A stretch of DNA of 43,359 nucleotides. It comes from CAZMJP01 sp964566895 (lineage in GTDB: Bacteria; Patescibacteriota; Patescibacteriia; UBA2591; UBA6264). The DNA lies in NCBI GenBank assembly GCA_964566895.1, contig CAZMJP010000002.1, forward strand, positions 1 to 43,359, in the 5' to 3' direction. The notes under the pieces were generated by a model that saw only the letters and a program-made list of their open reading frames with translations, did no database searches and was not told the origin of the DNA. The translations under genes and the position numbers were made by a program. Below, one piece after another: positions 7,903 to 16,172 of the stretch (the stretch's first letter is position 1; every line of letters begins with the position of its first letter).

Positions 7903-7923
7903 ATAATTGCCCTAATTTATCAA
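7895..7923 (-). promoter_or_regulatory. Promoter of tsaB, overlapping the divergent promoter
   Basis: Minus strand TTGATA (7923-7918), 17-bp spacer, TATAAT (7900-7895). Four bases (7897-7900) are shared with the plus-strand -10, so only one direction can be opened at a time. The leader to the tsaB ATG is about 23 nt. Confidence 0.6.
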
Positions 7924-7935
7924 TCATACAATTCT

Positions 7936-9969
7936 ATGTCTGATAATATCAACATCGGTCAAATTTGCGTTTCCAACCCAAAGAAATCAAATAAGTGCTC
8001 TTATCTTTATCTGGCCGAGCCGGAAAAAAAATTCCTGGAAAAATTCGGCCGGTTGGGTATTTTAATCAATTTGAACCTCAAACACAACATAGGAAACGAG
8101 GTCCTCTCCCAAGCCGAAGGATGGACGCAAAGTTTAACCGATTTCATCAAGGCCGACTTTTACAGCTCCACCAGACCAACCGACGACGCGGAAGGAGAAT
8201 TTGAAAACCTGCTGCAGAAAATCAATAACTGGCTTCAACAGCAAAAAATAAAAAGAAGCGATTTGTTTAAAAAAGACGTTTCCAGCCTTGATATTAACGT
8301 GATTGCTATCCTGGATAAAAACGTTTATTTTAGCCAAATTGGCGGTATCAAGACCTATTTAATCCCTGTATCTCCGAAAGACAAATCTAATAAGGCCGGA
8401 CAAGAATTAACCGAAGACCTCTCCTTTCCTTCGGAAACAAACGGAGAAATTTTTCCAAATGTAATCAGCGGAACGTTAGAAGACGACGGCGTTCTGCTCT
8501 TTGCCACAAAAAACTTATTTGACTATTTTCCTCTTAAAAAGATTTCTCAAATGTTAAAAGAACTGCCGGTTAAGCGAGCTGTCTCAGAAATAAAACAGCT
8601 TTTGCCAGACGAAATCAATCGAATTAATCTATTAACCTTAATCATCTCTAACCGCGACGAATCTTCATTATTCAGTCCGGATAAACCAATCCAGCCTGTT
8701 TTGAAAAAGCCGAGTAAAACCGGAATCCATTCGGCAGCGGAAAAAATAAAAACATCCCAGGAAGCGGAACCGCCCATAAAAAAAACATTCCTCAAAATAC
8801 CCTGCCGAGAGACAAAACCCAAAATTAATAAACAAAAAACACTCCTGATTATTTTAATCATTTTTGCTCTACTTTTCATTCAAAGTATAGTTTTTTTAAG
8901 CAAGCAAGAGCTAAAAGCCCGTCAAGATAAAAAATATACCCAGCTGGTTGAAGACTTGAAGAACAAGGAATCCGAATTATCTATTGCCCTAATTTATCCC
9001 GACTCGGATAAAAGTGAGAAACTGCTGGCTGAAATAAAACGATTATTAAATGAACTGCCTCAAAAAACCCAAGAGCAGAAAGAAAATTACCAACTTTTTT
9101 ATAATCGATATATTCAACAAATGAATAAACTTTATCACTTATTTGTTCTTGATAATCCTGAGCTCCTAATTGATTTAAAGCAAATTGATGAAAACATCGA
9201 AACCGGCGGACTAACCAATATTGGGGACAATTTTTATGTTTTTAATCCGGGAAACAATTATATTTATTTCCTCAATATCCAAACGAGAGAAACCAAAATG
9301 GTCAACAGGACATCGGTTAATGTCGGCCGGTTACGACAATTAGCCATTTTAGACGATGATAATCTAATCGGTTATGACCAAAATCAAGGCTTAGCCACTT
9401 TTAATACCATTGACAATAAATTAATCCCGCTAAAGATTAATCGTTCTCATAGCACAACCGGCATTGAAGACCTATTTGTTTACGGCCGTTACGTTTACCT
9501 CCTTGAGCCGACTAATAATCAAATCTATAAATATTCCAAAACCATTGACGGTTTTGGCAAAGAAGAAGCCTGGATTCAGGACGGGACAAACATCGTCGGC
9601 GCTTTATCCTTAACCATTGACGGCTCTGTCTATATTCTTAAAGGAAACGGGCAAATCCTTAAATTTTACAAAAACAAACAAGTAGAAGAATTTACTCCGG
9701 ACAGTATCCAGCCCGCTCTTTCTATCCAAGACCCAAACATTGTCAATGGCCGGGAAAAAACAAAAATATTTACCGACCCCGATAAAACATATCTTTATCT
9801 TTTGGACGGACAAACTAAAAGACTGATTATCTTAACTAAACAGGGTAAATTAGTTAAACAAATAACAAGCCCCCAATTTGAAGACCTGAAAGACTTTATT
9901 ATCAGCAAAAATGAAACTAGAGCCTGGCTTTTGGCCGGCACGAAAATATTTGAAATCCAGATAGAATAG
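7936..9969 (+). CDS. Membrane protein: PP2C-like (degenerate) domain plus C-terminal propeller
   Basis: 677 aa from ATG 7936. The frame extends to 7795, but that would overlap tsaB and its promoter. Residues 1-240 resemble a PPM/PP2C phosphatase fold (alternating strands, GDD-like EDDGVLLFATKNLFDY near 182-197) but lack the canonical DGxGGH metal motif, so this is probably a pseudophosphatase. A lysine-rich linker, one membrane helix (about 302-321) and a charged coiled-coil segment (about 325-395) follow. The last 240 residues are repeated short strands (NNYIYFLNIQTRETKMV, RYVYLLEPTNNQIYKY, TYLYLLDGQTKRLIIL), suggesting a beta-propeller. The topology implies a cytoplasmic phosphatase-like head and an external propeller. 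The domain calls are by inspection only. Confidence 0.75.
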   Translation: MSDNINIGQICVSNPKKSNKCSYLYLAEPEKKFLEKFGRLGILINLNLKHNIGNEVLSQAEGWTQSLTDFIKADFYSSTRPTDDAEGEFENLLQKINNWLQQQKIKRSDLFKKDVSSLDINVIAILDKNVYFSQIGGIKTYLIPVSPKDKSNKAGQELTEDLSFPSETNGEIFPNVISGTLEDDGVLLFATKNLFDYFPLKKISQMLKELPVKRAVSEIKQLLPDEINRINLLTLIISNRDESSLFSPDKPIQPVLKKPSKTGIHSAAEKIKTSQEAEPPIKKTFLKIPCRETKPKINKQKTLLIILIIFALLFIQSIVFLSKQELKARQDKKYTQLVEDLKNKESELSIALIYPDSDKSEKLLAEIKRLLNELPQKTQEQKENYQLFYNRYIQQMNKLYHLFVLDNPELLIDLKQIDENIETGGLTNIGDNFYVFNPGNNYIYFLNIQTRETKMVNRTSVNVGRLRQLAILDDDNLIGYDQNQGLATFNTIDNKLIPLKINRSHSTTGIEDLFVYGRYVYLLEPTNNQIYKYSKTIDGFGKEEAWIQDGTNIVGALSLTIDGSVYILKGNGQILKFYKNKQVEEFTPDSIQPALSIQDPNIVNGREKTKIFTDPDKTYLYLLDGQTKRLIILTKQGKLVKQITSPQFEDLKDFIISKNETRAWLLAGTKIFEIQIE

Positions 9970-9976
9970 GGTTGCT

Positions 9977-10011
9977 AAAATAAAAGGGGCTTTAGCAAAA
10001 ACAGCCCCTTT
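9977..10011 (-). terminator. Terminator of the rplJ-rplL operon
   Basis: AAGGGGCT (9984-9991) pairs with AGCCCCTT (10003-10010). On the minus strand the stem runs into TTTTATTTTAG. Confidence 0.75.
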
Positions 10012-10038
10012 GAAGCTACTCAGAAGAGGATTTTCTCA

Positions 10039-10070
10039 CCGGTTTTAGGTCCTTAATAACCGGCTTTTTA
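10039..10070 (+). terminator. Terminator of the gene at 7936-9969
   Basis: CCGGTT (10039-10044) pairs with AACCGG (10058-10063), followed by CTTTTTATTTT on the plus strand. It ends three bases before the rplL stop codon. Confidence 0.7.
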
Positions 10071-10072
10071 TT

Positions 10073-10501
10073 TTATTTCAAAGTTACAGTAGCTCCGGCT
10101 TCCTCTAATTTCTTTTTCATATTCTCCGCTTCCTCTTTATTCACCCCCTCCTTAACCACTTTCGGCGCCGCGTCAACGAGGTCTTTGGCTTCTTTAAGCC
10201 CGATTGGGGTGAATTCTCTGATTGCTTTAATTACCGAAATTTTATTTCCGCCGGCATTGGTAATCTCAACATTAAAAGTAGTCTGTTCTTCTTTGGGCTC
10301 GCCCCCTTGTTCAGTTGCTGGCGCAGCTGTTACTGCCGCCGGCGCCTGAGCCGAAACGCCAAACCTCCGTTCTAAAACATCAACTAATTCAGCCAAATCC
10401 ATAACGCTCATTTTTTCTATTTCTTCTATCAAATCCTTGAATTTAGCCGGGACTTCTATTTCTTTTTGTTTTTCGTCTTTATTTTGAACTTCTTTTGTCA
10501 T
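10073..10501 (-). CDS. rplL: Ribosomal protein bL12 (L7/L12)
   Basis: Ribosomal stalk protein that recruits translation GTPases. 142 aa, about 20 longer than typical because of a charged N-terminal extension (MTKEVQNKDEKQKEIEV). The N-terminal dimerisation domain has MSVMDLAELVDVLERRFGV, then an Ala/Pro-rich hinge (about 51-66). The C-terminal domain has KISVIKAIREFTPIGLKEAKDLVDAAP and ends EAGATVTLK. It follows rplJ by 20 bp under the L10-leader promoter. Confidence 0.97.
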   Translation of the reverse strand: MTKEVQNKDEKQKEIEVPAKFKDLIEEIEKMSVMDLAELVDVLERRFGVSAQAPAAVTAAPATEQGGEPKEEQTTFNVEITNAGGNKISVIKAIREFTPIGLKEAKDLVDAAPKVVKEGVNKEEAENMKKKLEEAGATVTLK

Positions 10502-10521
10502 AATAATATTTTTCAGGTTAA

Positions 10522-11049
10522 TTAGGTTAATTTTGAATGTTTTCTAATTGCTCTCAGGACGAATAGTAAGCCCCTTATATTCCCGCTCAAAACATAAACT
10601 AAGTTATTCAAAGGTGCTTTAATAGCGCCGACTATCTTAGCTGTTAATTCTCGTCTGCCCGGTAATGTCGCCAATGCCCTAACTATATCCGCTTCAACAA
10701 ACTCGGCGTTAAAAATGCCGCCTTGAATGGCTAATTGCTGATGAGTTTTGACAAACTGTTCTACTATTTTACTCAGTTCGGTTTCCTCGCTAGGACCGTA
10801 AGCCAAACCAATCCCGCCTTTAATTTTATCTAAGTCAACCTTAAATCCGGCATTGACCAAAGCCAACTTTAAAAGCGTCTTTTTAGCAGTTAAATACAGA
10901 CATTTTTTCTCCCTTAATATCTTCTTTAATTTATCAATCTCTTTCACCGATAAGCCGTAATAATCAACGAAAATTAAACTCTTCGCTTTCTTTAACTCTT
11001 GCTCCAACGTCTTAACGATTTCCCGTTTTTGTTCTTTTGTTTTCGCCAT
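10522..11049 (-). CDS. rplJ: Ribosomal protein uL10
   Basis: Base of the ribosomal stalk that binds L12 dimers and 23S rRNA; it is also the autoregulator of its operon through the L10 leader. 175 aa, normal length. Start MAKTKEQKREIVKTLEQEL with SD GAGG six bases upstream of the ATG. The RNA-binding domain has SLIFVDYYGLSVKEIDKLKKILRE; the C-terminal helix (ALATLPGRRELTAKIVGAI onward) is the L12-binding part. The upstream region holds a consensus promoter, the L10 leader and an attenuator. Confidence 0.97.
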   Translation of the reverse strand: MAKTKEQKREIVKTLEQELKKAKSLIFVDYYGLSVKEIDKLKKILREKKCLYLTAKKTLLKLALVNAGFKVDLDKIKGGIGLAYGPSEETELSKIVEQFVKTHQQLAIQGGIFNAEFVEADIVRALATLPGRRELTAKIVGAIKAPLNNLVYVLSGNIRGLLFVLRAIRKHSKLT

Positions 11050-11072
11050 AATATCCTCAAAAACATTTTAAT

Positions 11073-11094
11073 AAAAAACTGCGAATCGCCGCAG
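11073..11094 (-). terminator. Attenuator hairpin between L10 leader and rplJ
   Basis: CTGCG and CGCAG (11079-11083 and 11090-11094) form a stem around six bases. On the minus strand TTTTTT follows, about 24 nt before the rplJ ATG. Its position after the L10 leader is that expected of a transcription attenuator. Confidence 0.65.
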
Positions 11095-11118
11095 ACTTCG
11101 TTTAATATTGATTGCTAA

Positions 11119-11190
11119 GCTTGCCTTGGCAGGCTCTTCCGCCGAGAGCGGAAAATTAAGTTCTTTTAAAAACGCCTGCTGTCTACGGCT
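11119..11190 (-). promoter_or_regulatory. L10 leader (ribosomal protein autoregulatory RNA)
   Basis: The transcript carries GCCGTAGACAGCAGGCG (11189-11173) and later GCCTGCCAAGGCAAGC (11134-11119). These are the conserved kink-turn-like and pairing elements of the bacterial L10 leader, with an inserted hairpin TTCCGC/GCGGAA between them. In the known family, the L10-(L12) complex binds here to repress its own operon. Confidence 0.85.
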
Positions 11191-11198
11191 ATAAATAA

Positions 11199-11225
11199 GA
11201 TTATAAATAACTTGATAAATTTGTC
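11199..11225 (-). promoter_or_regulatory. Promoter of rplJ-rplL
   Basis: Minus strand perfect TTGACA (11225-11220) and, after 16 bp, perfect TATAAT. The L10 leader begins a few bases downstream. One of the strongest promoters in the window, as expected for ribosomal proteins. Confidence 0.8.
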
Positions 11226-11263
11226 AACCCCGGGGGCGGGTTATCTAACGAAGTCAAACTATC

Positions 11264-11965
11264 TTATCCCCAAATAATAGTTCCTTTAAATTTTCTGTTT
11301 TTCAGACAATTCTCCAAATTTTTTATTTTTCTCCCGTTCAAAATAATCACTTTTAACTTAAGCCTCTGGGCCAATTTGCTTGCTGTTATATCAAAGGGGG
11401 CGGATTTCCCTGGCTGCCATTTAGCGCCGATAATTCTAAAAAAATCTTTCCAATTAATTTGTTTTAAGGGTTTGGCATCGAGATATTTAGCCGGGTCCTT
11501 ATCGCAGACAAAATTAATATCAGTTAAATTGACAATTGTCCCCACCCCTAAATTATTAGCCCAGAGGACCGCATCTTTATCGGATGAGCAACCCGGTTTC
11601 CACCCGGAAGCGATAATGAGTTTCTTATTGGTCTTAACTTTTGTTTTTGGGTTAAAAATAACTCGAGGATAAGCATATTTAGAAAAAATCACCCTCAATA
11701 ATTCGGCGTTCAATTTGGTCACCGCAATACCTAACCAATCCAAATCTACATTTTTGACCTTGGCGATTTTTTTTGCCCCTTTATTATACTGACGGCAGAC
11801 TCCCCCTCCGCCAGTGATAATAACAATCTTATAGCCCTGATTTAAAAGCTTTAGAATTAAAACTCTAAATCTTCTCAAAAAATTAACGGCCATTTTTGCT
11901 TGGGGAACAATTAAAGACCCACCCAGGGAAAGAATAAAAATTTTCCTCTTAGACAGTAATCTCAT
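11264..11965 (-). CDS. pyrH: UMP kinase, archaeal-type amino-acid-kinase family
   Basis: Phosphorylates UMP to UDP in pyrimidine nucleotide synthesis. 233 aa from ATG 11965 (an upstream TTG at 11992 is less likely). Motifs: KIFILSLGGSLIVP for the phosphate loop, IVIITGGGGVCRQYNKGA, ASGWKPGCSSDKDAVLWA, VNLTDINFVCDKDP, and FDITASKLAQ. The GGSLIVP start and GWKPGCSSD loop are closer to archaeal-type PyrH than to the usual bacterial enzyme. It lies alone between the T4P locus and rplJ. Confidence 0.85.
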   Translation of the reverse strand: MRLLSKRKIFILSLGGSLIVPQAKMAVNFLRRFRVLILKLLNQGYKIVIITGGGGVCRQYNKGAKKIAKVKNVDLDWLGIAVTKLNAELLRVIFSKYAYPRVIFNPKTKVKTNKKLIIASGWKPGCSSDKDAVLWANNLGVGTIVNLTDINFVCDKDPAKYLDAKPLKQINWKDFFRIIGAKWQPGKSAPFDITASKLAQRLKLKVIILNGRKIKNLENCLKNRKFKGTIIWG

Positions 11966-11991
11966 AAAAAATAAAATGTTCTGAAGACACA

Positions 11992-12026
11992 AATATCTCC
12001 GAATAAACCCGGGTGATTCGGATATT
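11992..12026. repeat. Hairpin between major pilin gene and pyrH
   Basis: AATATC plus CGAAT (11992-12004, two-base bulge) pairs with ATTCG plus GATATT (12016-12026) around a loop with the palindrome CCCGGG. No T-run follows on the minus strand, so it may be a weak terminator or an mRNA 3'-end stabiliser for the pilin transcript. Confidence 0.45.
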
Positions 12027-12055
12027 CAAGACAAACTTTTTATTTTTTTCTCGCC

Positions 12056-12562
12056 TTATCTAGCTACCCAAATTTCAGTTGTATTCTCAGACTCGCAAGC
12101 TCTAACTGTAATAATACCAGTGCTTGAACGTTGAAGGGTATAACCAGTCATACCCGCCGTCCAAGTACCAGCGCCATTCGGACTGATTGCCACATCGCCC
12201 AAATATCCCTCAGTAACCAACCCGGCCAAATTAACACAACTCGTATCGTCCTCAACAGCGGTATCACAACTTGCGTTCTGGTCGTCACAGCCCTCCGCCA
12301 CATCTCCGTTGGTAATCATATAGACATTCCCGGCGTCCATATTGGCAATTGCCGTCAAATAAGAACCGTTATTGTCAATCTGGTCTACTTTAATGGCGTT
12401 CAAGATTTCCGTTATATCAGCCCAGCGGTGTGAATCTCGGGCATCTTTAAATCTGGTTAAGGGGTCAAGAGCGACAAAAACCACCGCTGCCAAAATAGCA
12501 ATCACGGCAATAACGATTAAAAGCTCGATAAGGGTAAAACCTCTGTTTTTTGTTTTCAACAT
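12056..12562 (-). CDS. Type IV pilin (prepilin), probable major subunit
   Basis: 168 aa. A short basic leader is followed by the class III signal GFTLIELLIVIAVIAILAAVV, with cleavage expected after Gly8 and Glu5 of the mature protein present. The C-terminal globular part has four Cys in the region CDDQNASCDTAVEDDTSC plus one near the end, able to form disulphides. DARDSHRWADITEILNAIKVDQ is the usual alpha-1 extension seen in pseudopilin/T4P subunits. It is the last gene of the T4P locus, 22 bp after pilM; it is the cleanest pilin here, so probably the main subunit. Confidence 0.9.
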   Translation of the reverse strand: MLKTKNRGFTLIELLIVIAVIAILAAVVFVALDPLTRFKDARDSHRWADITEILNAIKVDQIDNNGSYLTAIANMDAGNVYMITNGDVAEGCDDQNASCDTAVEDDTSCVNLAGLVTEGYLGDVAISPNGAGTWTAGMTGYTLQRSSTGIITVRACESENTTEIWVAR

Positions 12563-12584
12563 AATAAATTATATATTTATTTTA

Positions 12585-14699
12585 TTATTGATTACCAGCG
12601 GTTTTTACAGCATAATCTGAAAAAACCCAACCCTGAGTCTCTTTATCTACCTCTATTTTATACCATCCGTCCTGTTCTTGCAAGAGTGGATAATTCTCTC
12701 CCGGATAAGCCCTGCCTATTTTAGAATAATTAGTCCCCGGTCCCGACCTGATATTTAACCAGCCAACCTCCGTGTCTTGAATCGTTACTAATTCTTTTTT
12801 CTCTGATTCTCCCGTTTCTTTTTCTAAAACCTGCTCTTCCACCTGTTCTACCTCCTCTTTTTGTCTTTTTTCTACTTCTCCTCCGGACTCCGCCTCCTCT
12901 TCTTCTTTAATTTCAATTAACTGATTGATAGAAACCGTTACTTTACCAAAAAGAAAATACATGTCTTTATCGTCGCTAGGTTCCAAATCGGTCTTAATAA
13001 TGTTATTTAAAGCATAATCAACGTTATTTTTATTTAATTTGTCCACTTCTCCCAAGAGTATCTTATTAGCGTCCCCCTCCGAATAAACAAGCCACTTAAT
13101 AATAAGGGGAAAGATAAGTTCTTTCGGTTCCGGACTTATCGGTTCTTCCCATAAAACTTCTCCCGGTTGCAGTTCTTTCCCGGCTAAAATTTTTGAATTT
13201 GCCCGGGCTTCATTATAATCACCGGCTCCCTTAATGGTGTTCTCAATTATCCGCCCCCTGACTCTGTCGCTGGTATATTCTTCCGCCTTAACAACCACCG
13301 GAACTCTCAAATCAAAAATTTGTATTTGGCTGTATTGGCTGACCATAGATTCTATCTCTCGTTTTTTTTGTTCCTTCTCGTGCCTTCGATAAGTGAGGGC
13401 TAAGCTAAAACCGACTATACCTAAAATGAGGATAATAATCAACAACGCCTTTTGCAAACGAATTTTCTTTTTTCTAAGACCATCCTCTTCTGGTCGATAC
13501 GTTTTTAAATTTTCCTTCTCCCCGCTCCCCTCCTCCGTCATCGGAGTTTCTACCTTTGCGATTTCCGACTCCTCGCTCCTTAAACTTCCCGATTTTTCCA
13601 CCAGTTTTATAACCGGATGATCCTTATCCCACTTCCTCTTGTTTAAATCGCGTAAAGCCAATCCAATAGCTTCAATGTATAAAAACGGCTTTACTTTTTT
13701 AAACGCGTCAACATCTAAAGATGACTCTCCAAGCCGGACCGGTAAATCAACTTTACCCCTAAAATACTCAAGCAAACCCCTTAACCGACTGGACCCACCA
13801 ACTAAAATAATTTCGCTGACCTTTTTATTCGCCTTGTTTTCAAAATATCTAAATAATCGGATTATTTCTTCTACCACCGGCTCTAATACCTTTGTCAAAA
13901 TGTTTCCCACTGCTTTTGTCCCGGAAGCGGTCGGAGGCAATAAACCATTCTCTATTTTTAGTTCTTCCGCTTGTTCCTGTTTAACCTTTAATTCCTCAGC
14001 AATTTTCTGAGTTAATAAATTACCGGCTAAATTAATTGAATAAGAATAACGCAAATCATTCCTATCAAAAATAGCCACAGTCGTGGTAACCGCGCCCATA
14101 TCAATAATACAGATCGGCTCTTTCGGAGGTTTAACAAATAATCCCCTAAACACAGCCAGGGTTTCAATATCAAAAAACTCTATCTCTATTTTCAAATCTT
14201 GAAAAAACTTTTGCCATTCTGAAACCGCTTCACGACTGACCGCTACGGCCAAAATTTCCACCTTAATTCTTCTTTGATCTAAAACTACGGCCTTTAATAT
14301 CTTATAATTAAATAGGATGTCTTCTTTTTTCAGTGGAATGCTCTCTTGCACTTCTTTTAAAATCAACTTGTCTCTAATACTAGTCAGAGTCTCAGCCACG
14401 CTTTTATCTTTGATAATTAAATCAAAAACATGCGTATAAACCTGGCTCTCGGGTAGTCCAAAGACGAGCCTCTTGGCTATAATTCGTTTAGGCTCGGCTT
14501 TTAAAAAAGTTTGTCTCACTGCTTCAGTTAGTTTTTCTTGGTTTTTAATTCTCCCTCTCTCAACAATACCAGGCTCTAACTTAATTCTGCCAACATTCAA
14601 AATCTTTGTTTTTCCGGCCTTACTTACTAATTCCACCGCCTCAATGGTGTGGTCGGCAATATCCAAACCAATAGATTTTTTTTGGAATAAATTCAACAT
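12585..14699 (-). CDS. pilM: PilM-like actin-fold ATPase fused to membrane helix and SH3b domain
   Basis: 704 aa, about twice the usual PilM length (near 350). Residues 1-350 are PilM: SIGLDIADHTIEAVEL (phosphate 1), CIIDMGAVTTTVAIF (197-211), IILVGGSSRLRGL (297-309). PilM normally is a cytosolic ring protein that binds the N-terminus of PilN. Here an acidic linker leads to a membrane helix at about 418-437. The likely external region (440-600) is followed by a Glu-rich stretch (595-636) and a C-terminal SH3b domain (637-697: WLNIRSGPGTNYSKIG ... GWVFSDYA). SH3b domains usually bind cell-wall material. No separate pilN or pilO is seen, so the fusion may replace that link. No SD is visible at the start. 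Confidence 0.88.
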   Translation of the reverse strand: MLNLFQKKSIGLDIADHTIEAVELVSKAGKTKILNVGRIKLEPGIVERGRIKNQEKLTEAVRQTFLKAEPKRIIAKRLVFGLPESQVYTHVFDLIIKDKSVAETLTSIRDKLILKEVQESIPLKKEDILFNYKILKAVVLDQRRIKVEILAVAVSREAVSEWQKFFQDLKIEIEFFDIETLAVFRGLFVKPPKEPICIIDMGAVTTTVAIFDRNDLRYSYSINLAGNLLTQKIAEELKVKQEQAEELKIENGLLPPTASGTKAVGNILTKVLEPVVEEIIRLFRYFENKANKKVSEIILVGGSSRLRGLLEYFRGKVDLPVRLGESSLDVDAFKKVKPFLYIEAIGLALRDLNKRKWDKDHPVIKLVEKSGSLRSEESEIAKVETPMTEEGSGEKENLKTYRPEEDGLRKKKIRLQKALLIIILILGIVGFSLALTYRRHEKEQKKREIESMVSQYSQIQIFDLRVPVVVKAEEYTSDRVRGRIIENTIKGAGDYNEARANSKILAGKELQPGEVLWEEPISPEPKELIFPLIIKWLVYSEGDANKILLGEVDKLNKNNVDYALNNIIKTDLEPSDDKDMYFLFGKVTVSINQLIEIKEEEEAESGGEVEKRQKEEVEQVEEQVLEKETGESEKKELVTIQDTEVGWLNIRSGPGTNYSKIGRAYPGENYPLLQEQDGWYKIEVDKETQGWVFSDYAVKTAGNQ

Positions 14700-14777
14700 A
14701 ATAAAACATTAGCGCTGAAATATCAGTTAAAAACTAACCCGCCTCTAGCGGAAAGAATAAGATGAAAATATCAAAAT

Positions 14778-16064
14778 TTATTTTTCTTCACCAGTCATTG
14801 GCAGGCTGACATAAAATGTCGACCCTTTATTTTCTTCTGATTCAAACCAAATCTTTCCATTTAAGACTTTCATAATCATCTTGGCAATATAAAGACCAAG
14901 TCCTGCTCCTTCAGTTTCTATTTTTTTAGCATTATCCGCTCGGAAAAATTTTTCAAAAATACTCGGCTTTGCTTTTTCCGGTATGCCAATACCGCTATCT
15001 CTAACGCTAATTAAATATTCTTCATTATTCTTTTGCTCCAATTTAACTAAAATATCGCACTCCCTTTCCGGCGAGTATCGAATGGCGTTAGTCAATAAAT
15101 TATGGAGGACCTGTCGGATTAAATCCGAGTCAATCAAAATTTTAGACAATTTAGTCTCAGGTCTTTGAAAAACTAAACAACATTTTCTAATCCCAGCCAA
15201 AGGACTGACTTCATTAATAACGTTCTGAATAAGATTTTCAAATTGAACCAATTGCAACCTAACCTCCAATTTGCCTGTTTCAAGGCGAGAAACATTAAGA
15301 AAATCGTCAACCAATTGAGTTACCCGTTTAGCCGAATAATAAATATTATCCAGATATTCTCCGTATTTATCACTTAAACTGCCTATTTTCTCATTGCGAA
15401 GCATTTCAGTAAATAAACGAATAGAAGTTATCGGGGTCCGAAGTTGATGAGAGGTAATAGAAATAAACTCATCTTTCATTTCCTCGGCTTTTTTTTGTTT
15501 GACTGACAAAACCCCGCTTAAAAACGCCACCCCAAAAAAAATGAGTATCCGATTCAAAAGAACGGAAAAAGCAATATAAACATTATCCTGCCATTCTAAG
15601 ACCTGGGCCCCAATCTTAGAAATATGGGGAATAAACTCATAGACCTCCAAAAGCGTTAAACCTAGATAAGCAACGCTGGAAAAAATAGCTATCCCCATAC
15701 CGGCATTTAGAGAAAATAATATAGCCAAAGTAGTAATCGGAATAAGATACAGAAAACTAAAAATACTGGAAAATCCTCCCGTATAATAAACAATCAAAGT
15801 GATTAAACAAACTTCGCCGACTGGCCATAACCAAACCGCCAGTTTAAGCAACTTGCCCCTTTTAACAAAACAGCTGAAAAATAAGTTCAGTCCAACCATA
15901 GCTATCAGAGAATAAAAGACTGTTTGCCAGGGGAAAACAATCCCAGTCGGAATATAAAACAATAAGACGATTAAAGAGGAAACTATGGTCAACCAGGATA
16001 CTTTAGCTCGTCGGCCTAAATTTATTATCAAATTATTTTGTTGGATTTTTTGTTTTTCTTGCAT
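14778..16064 (-). CDS. Membrane sensor histidine kinase
   Basis: 428 aa. Six hydrophobic segments lie between about 23 and 187, without a large external loop, so the signal is probably sensed in or at the membrane. The HisKA domain has FISITSHQLRTPITSIRLF with phospho-acceptor His206. The HATPase domain has an N box (LLTNAIRYSPE), G1 (VRDSGIGIP), F box (FEKFFR) and G2 (GAGLGLYIAK). All catalytic elements are present. It sits between the PilX-like prepilin and pilM genes; the CheY-like protein at 24018 is the obvious candidate partner. Confidence 0.93.
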   Translation of the reverse strand: MQEKQKIQQNNLIINLGRRAKVSWLTIVSSLIVLLFYIPTGIVFPWQTVFYSLIAMVGLNLFFSCFVKRGKLLKLAVWLWPVGEVCLITLIVYYTGGFSSIFSFLYLIPITTLAILFSLNAGMGIAIFSSVAYLGLTLLEVYEFIPHISKIGAQVLEWQDNVYIAFSVLLNRILIFFGVAFLSGVLSVKQKKAEEMKDEFISITSHQLRTPITSIRLFTEMLRNEKIGSLSDKYGEYLDNIYYSAKRVTQLVDDFLNVSRLETGKLEVRLQLVQFENLIQNVINEVSPLAGIRKCCLVFQRPETKLSKILIDSDLIRQVLHNLLTNAIRYSPERECDILVKLEQKNNEEYLISVRDSGIGIPEKAKPSIFEKFFRADNAKKIETEGAGLGLYIAKMIMKVLNGKIWFESEENKGSTFYVSLPMTGEEK

Positions 16065-16132
16065 TTTTCGCTCAGTAATAATGCGCTTCCTAAATTAGAA
16101 ACACATCATCTTAATCGTTTAATTATCCCAAT

Positions 16133-16159
16133 CCCGGCAAGTATCTCCCCGTTGCCGGG
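16133..16159. repeat. Hairpin between PilX-like gene and sensor kinase gene
   Basis: CCCGGCAA (16133-16140) pairs perfectly with TTGCCGGG (16152-16159). There is no T-run on the minus strand, so the 108-bp spacer may only reduce readthrough or stabilise the upstream mRNA. Confidence 0.45.
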
Positions 16160-16172
16160 AGAAAGGTCACCC

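Noticed and set aside
7795..7935. Upstream extension of the plus-strand gene at 7936 to an ATG at 7795
   Set aside because: It would overlap tsaB and its promoter; a -10 box at 7897-7902 implies transcription starting after 7902, and the added residues lack conserved features.
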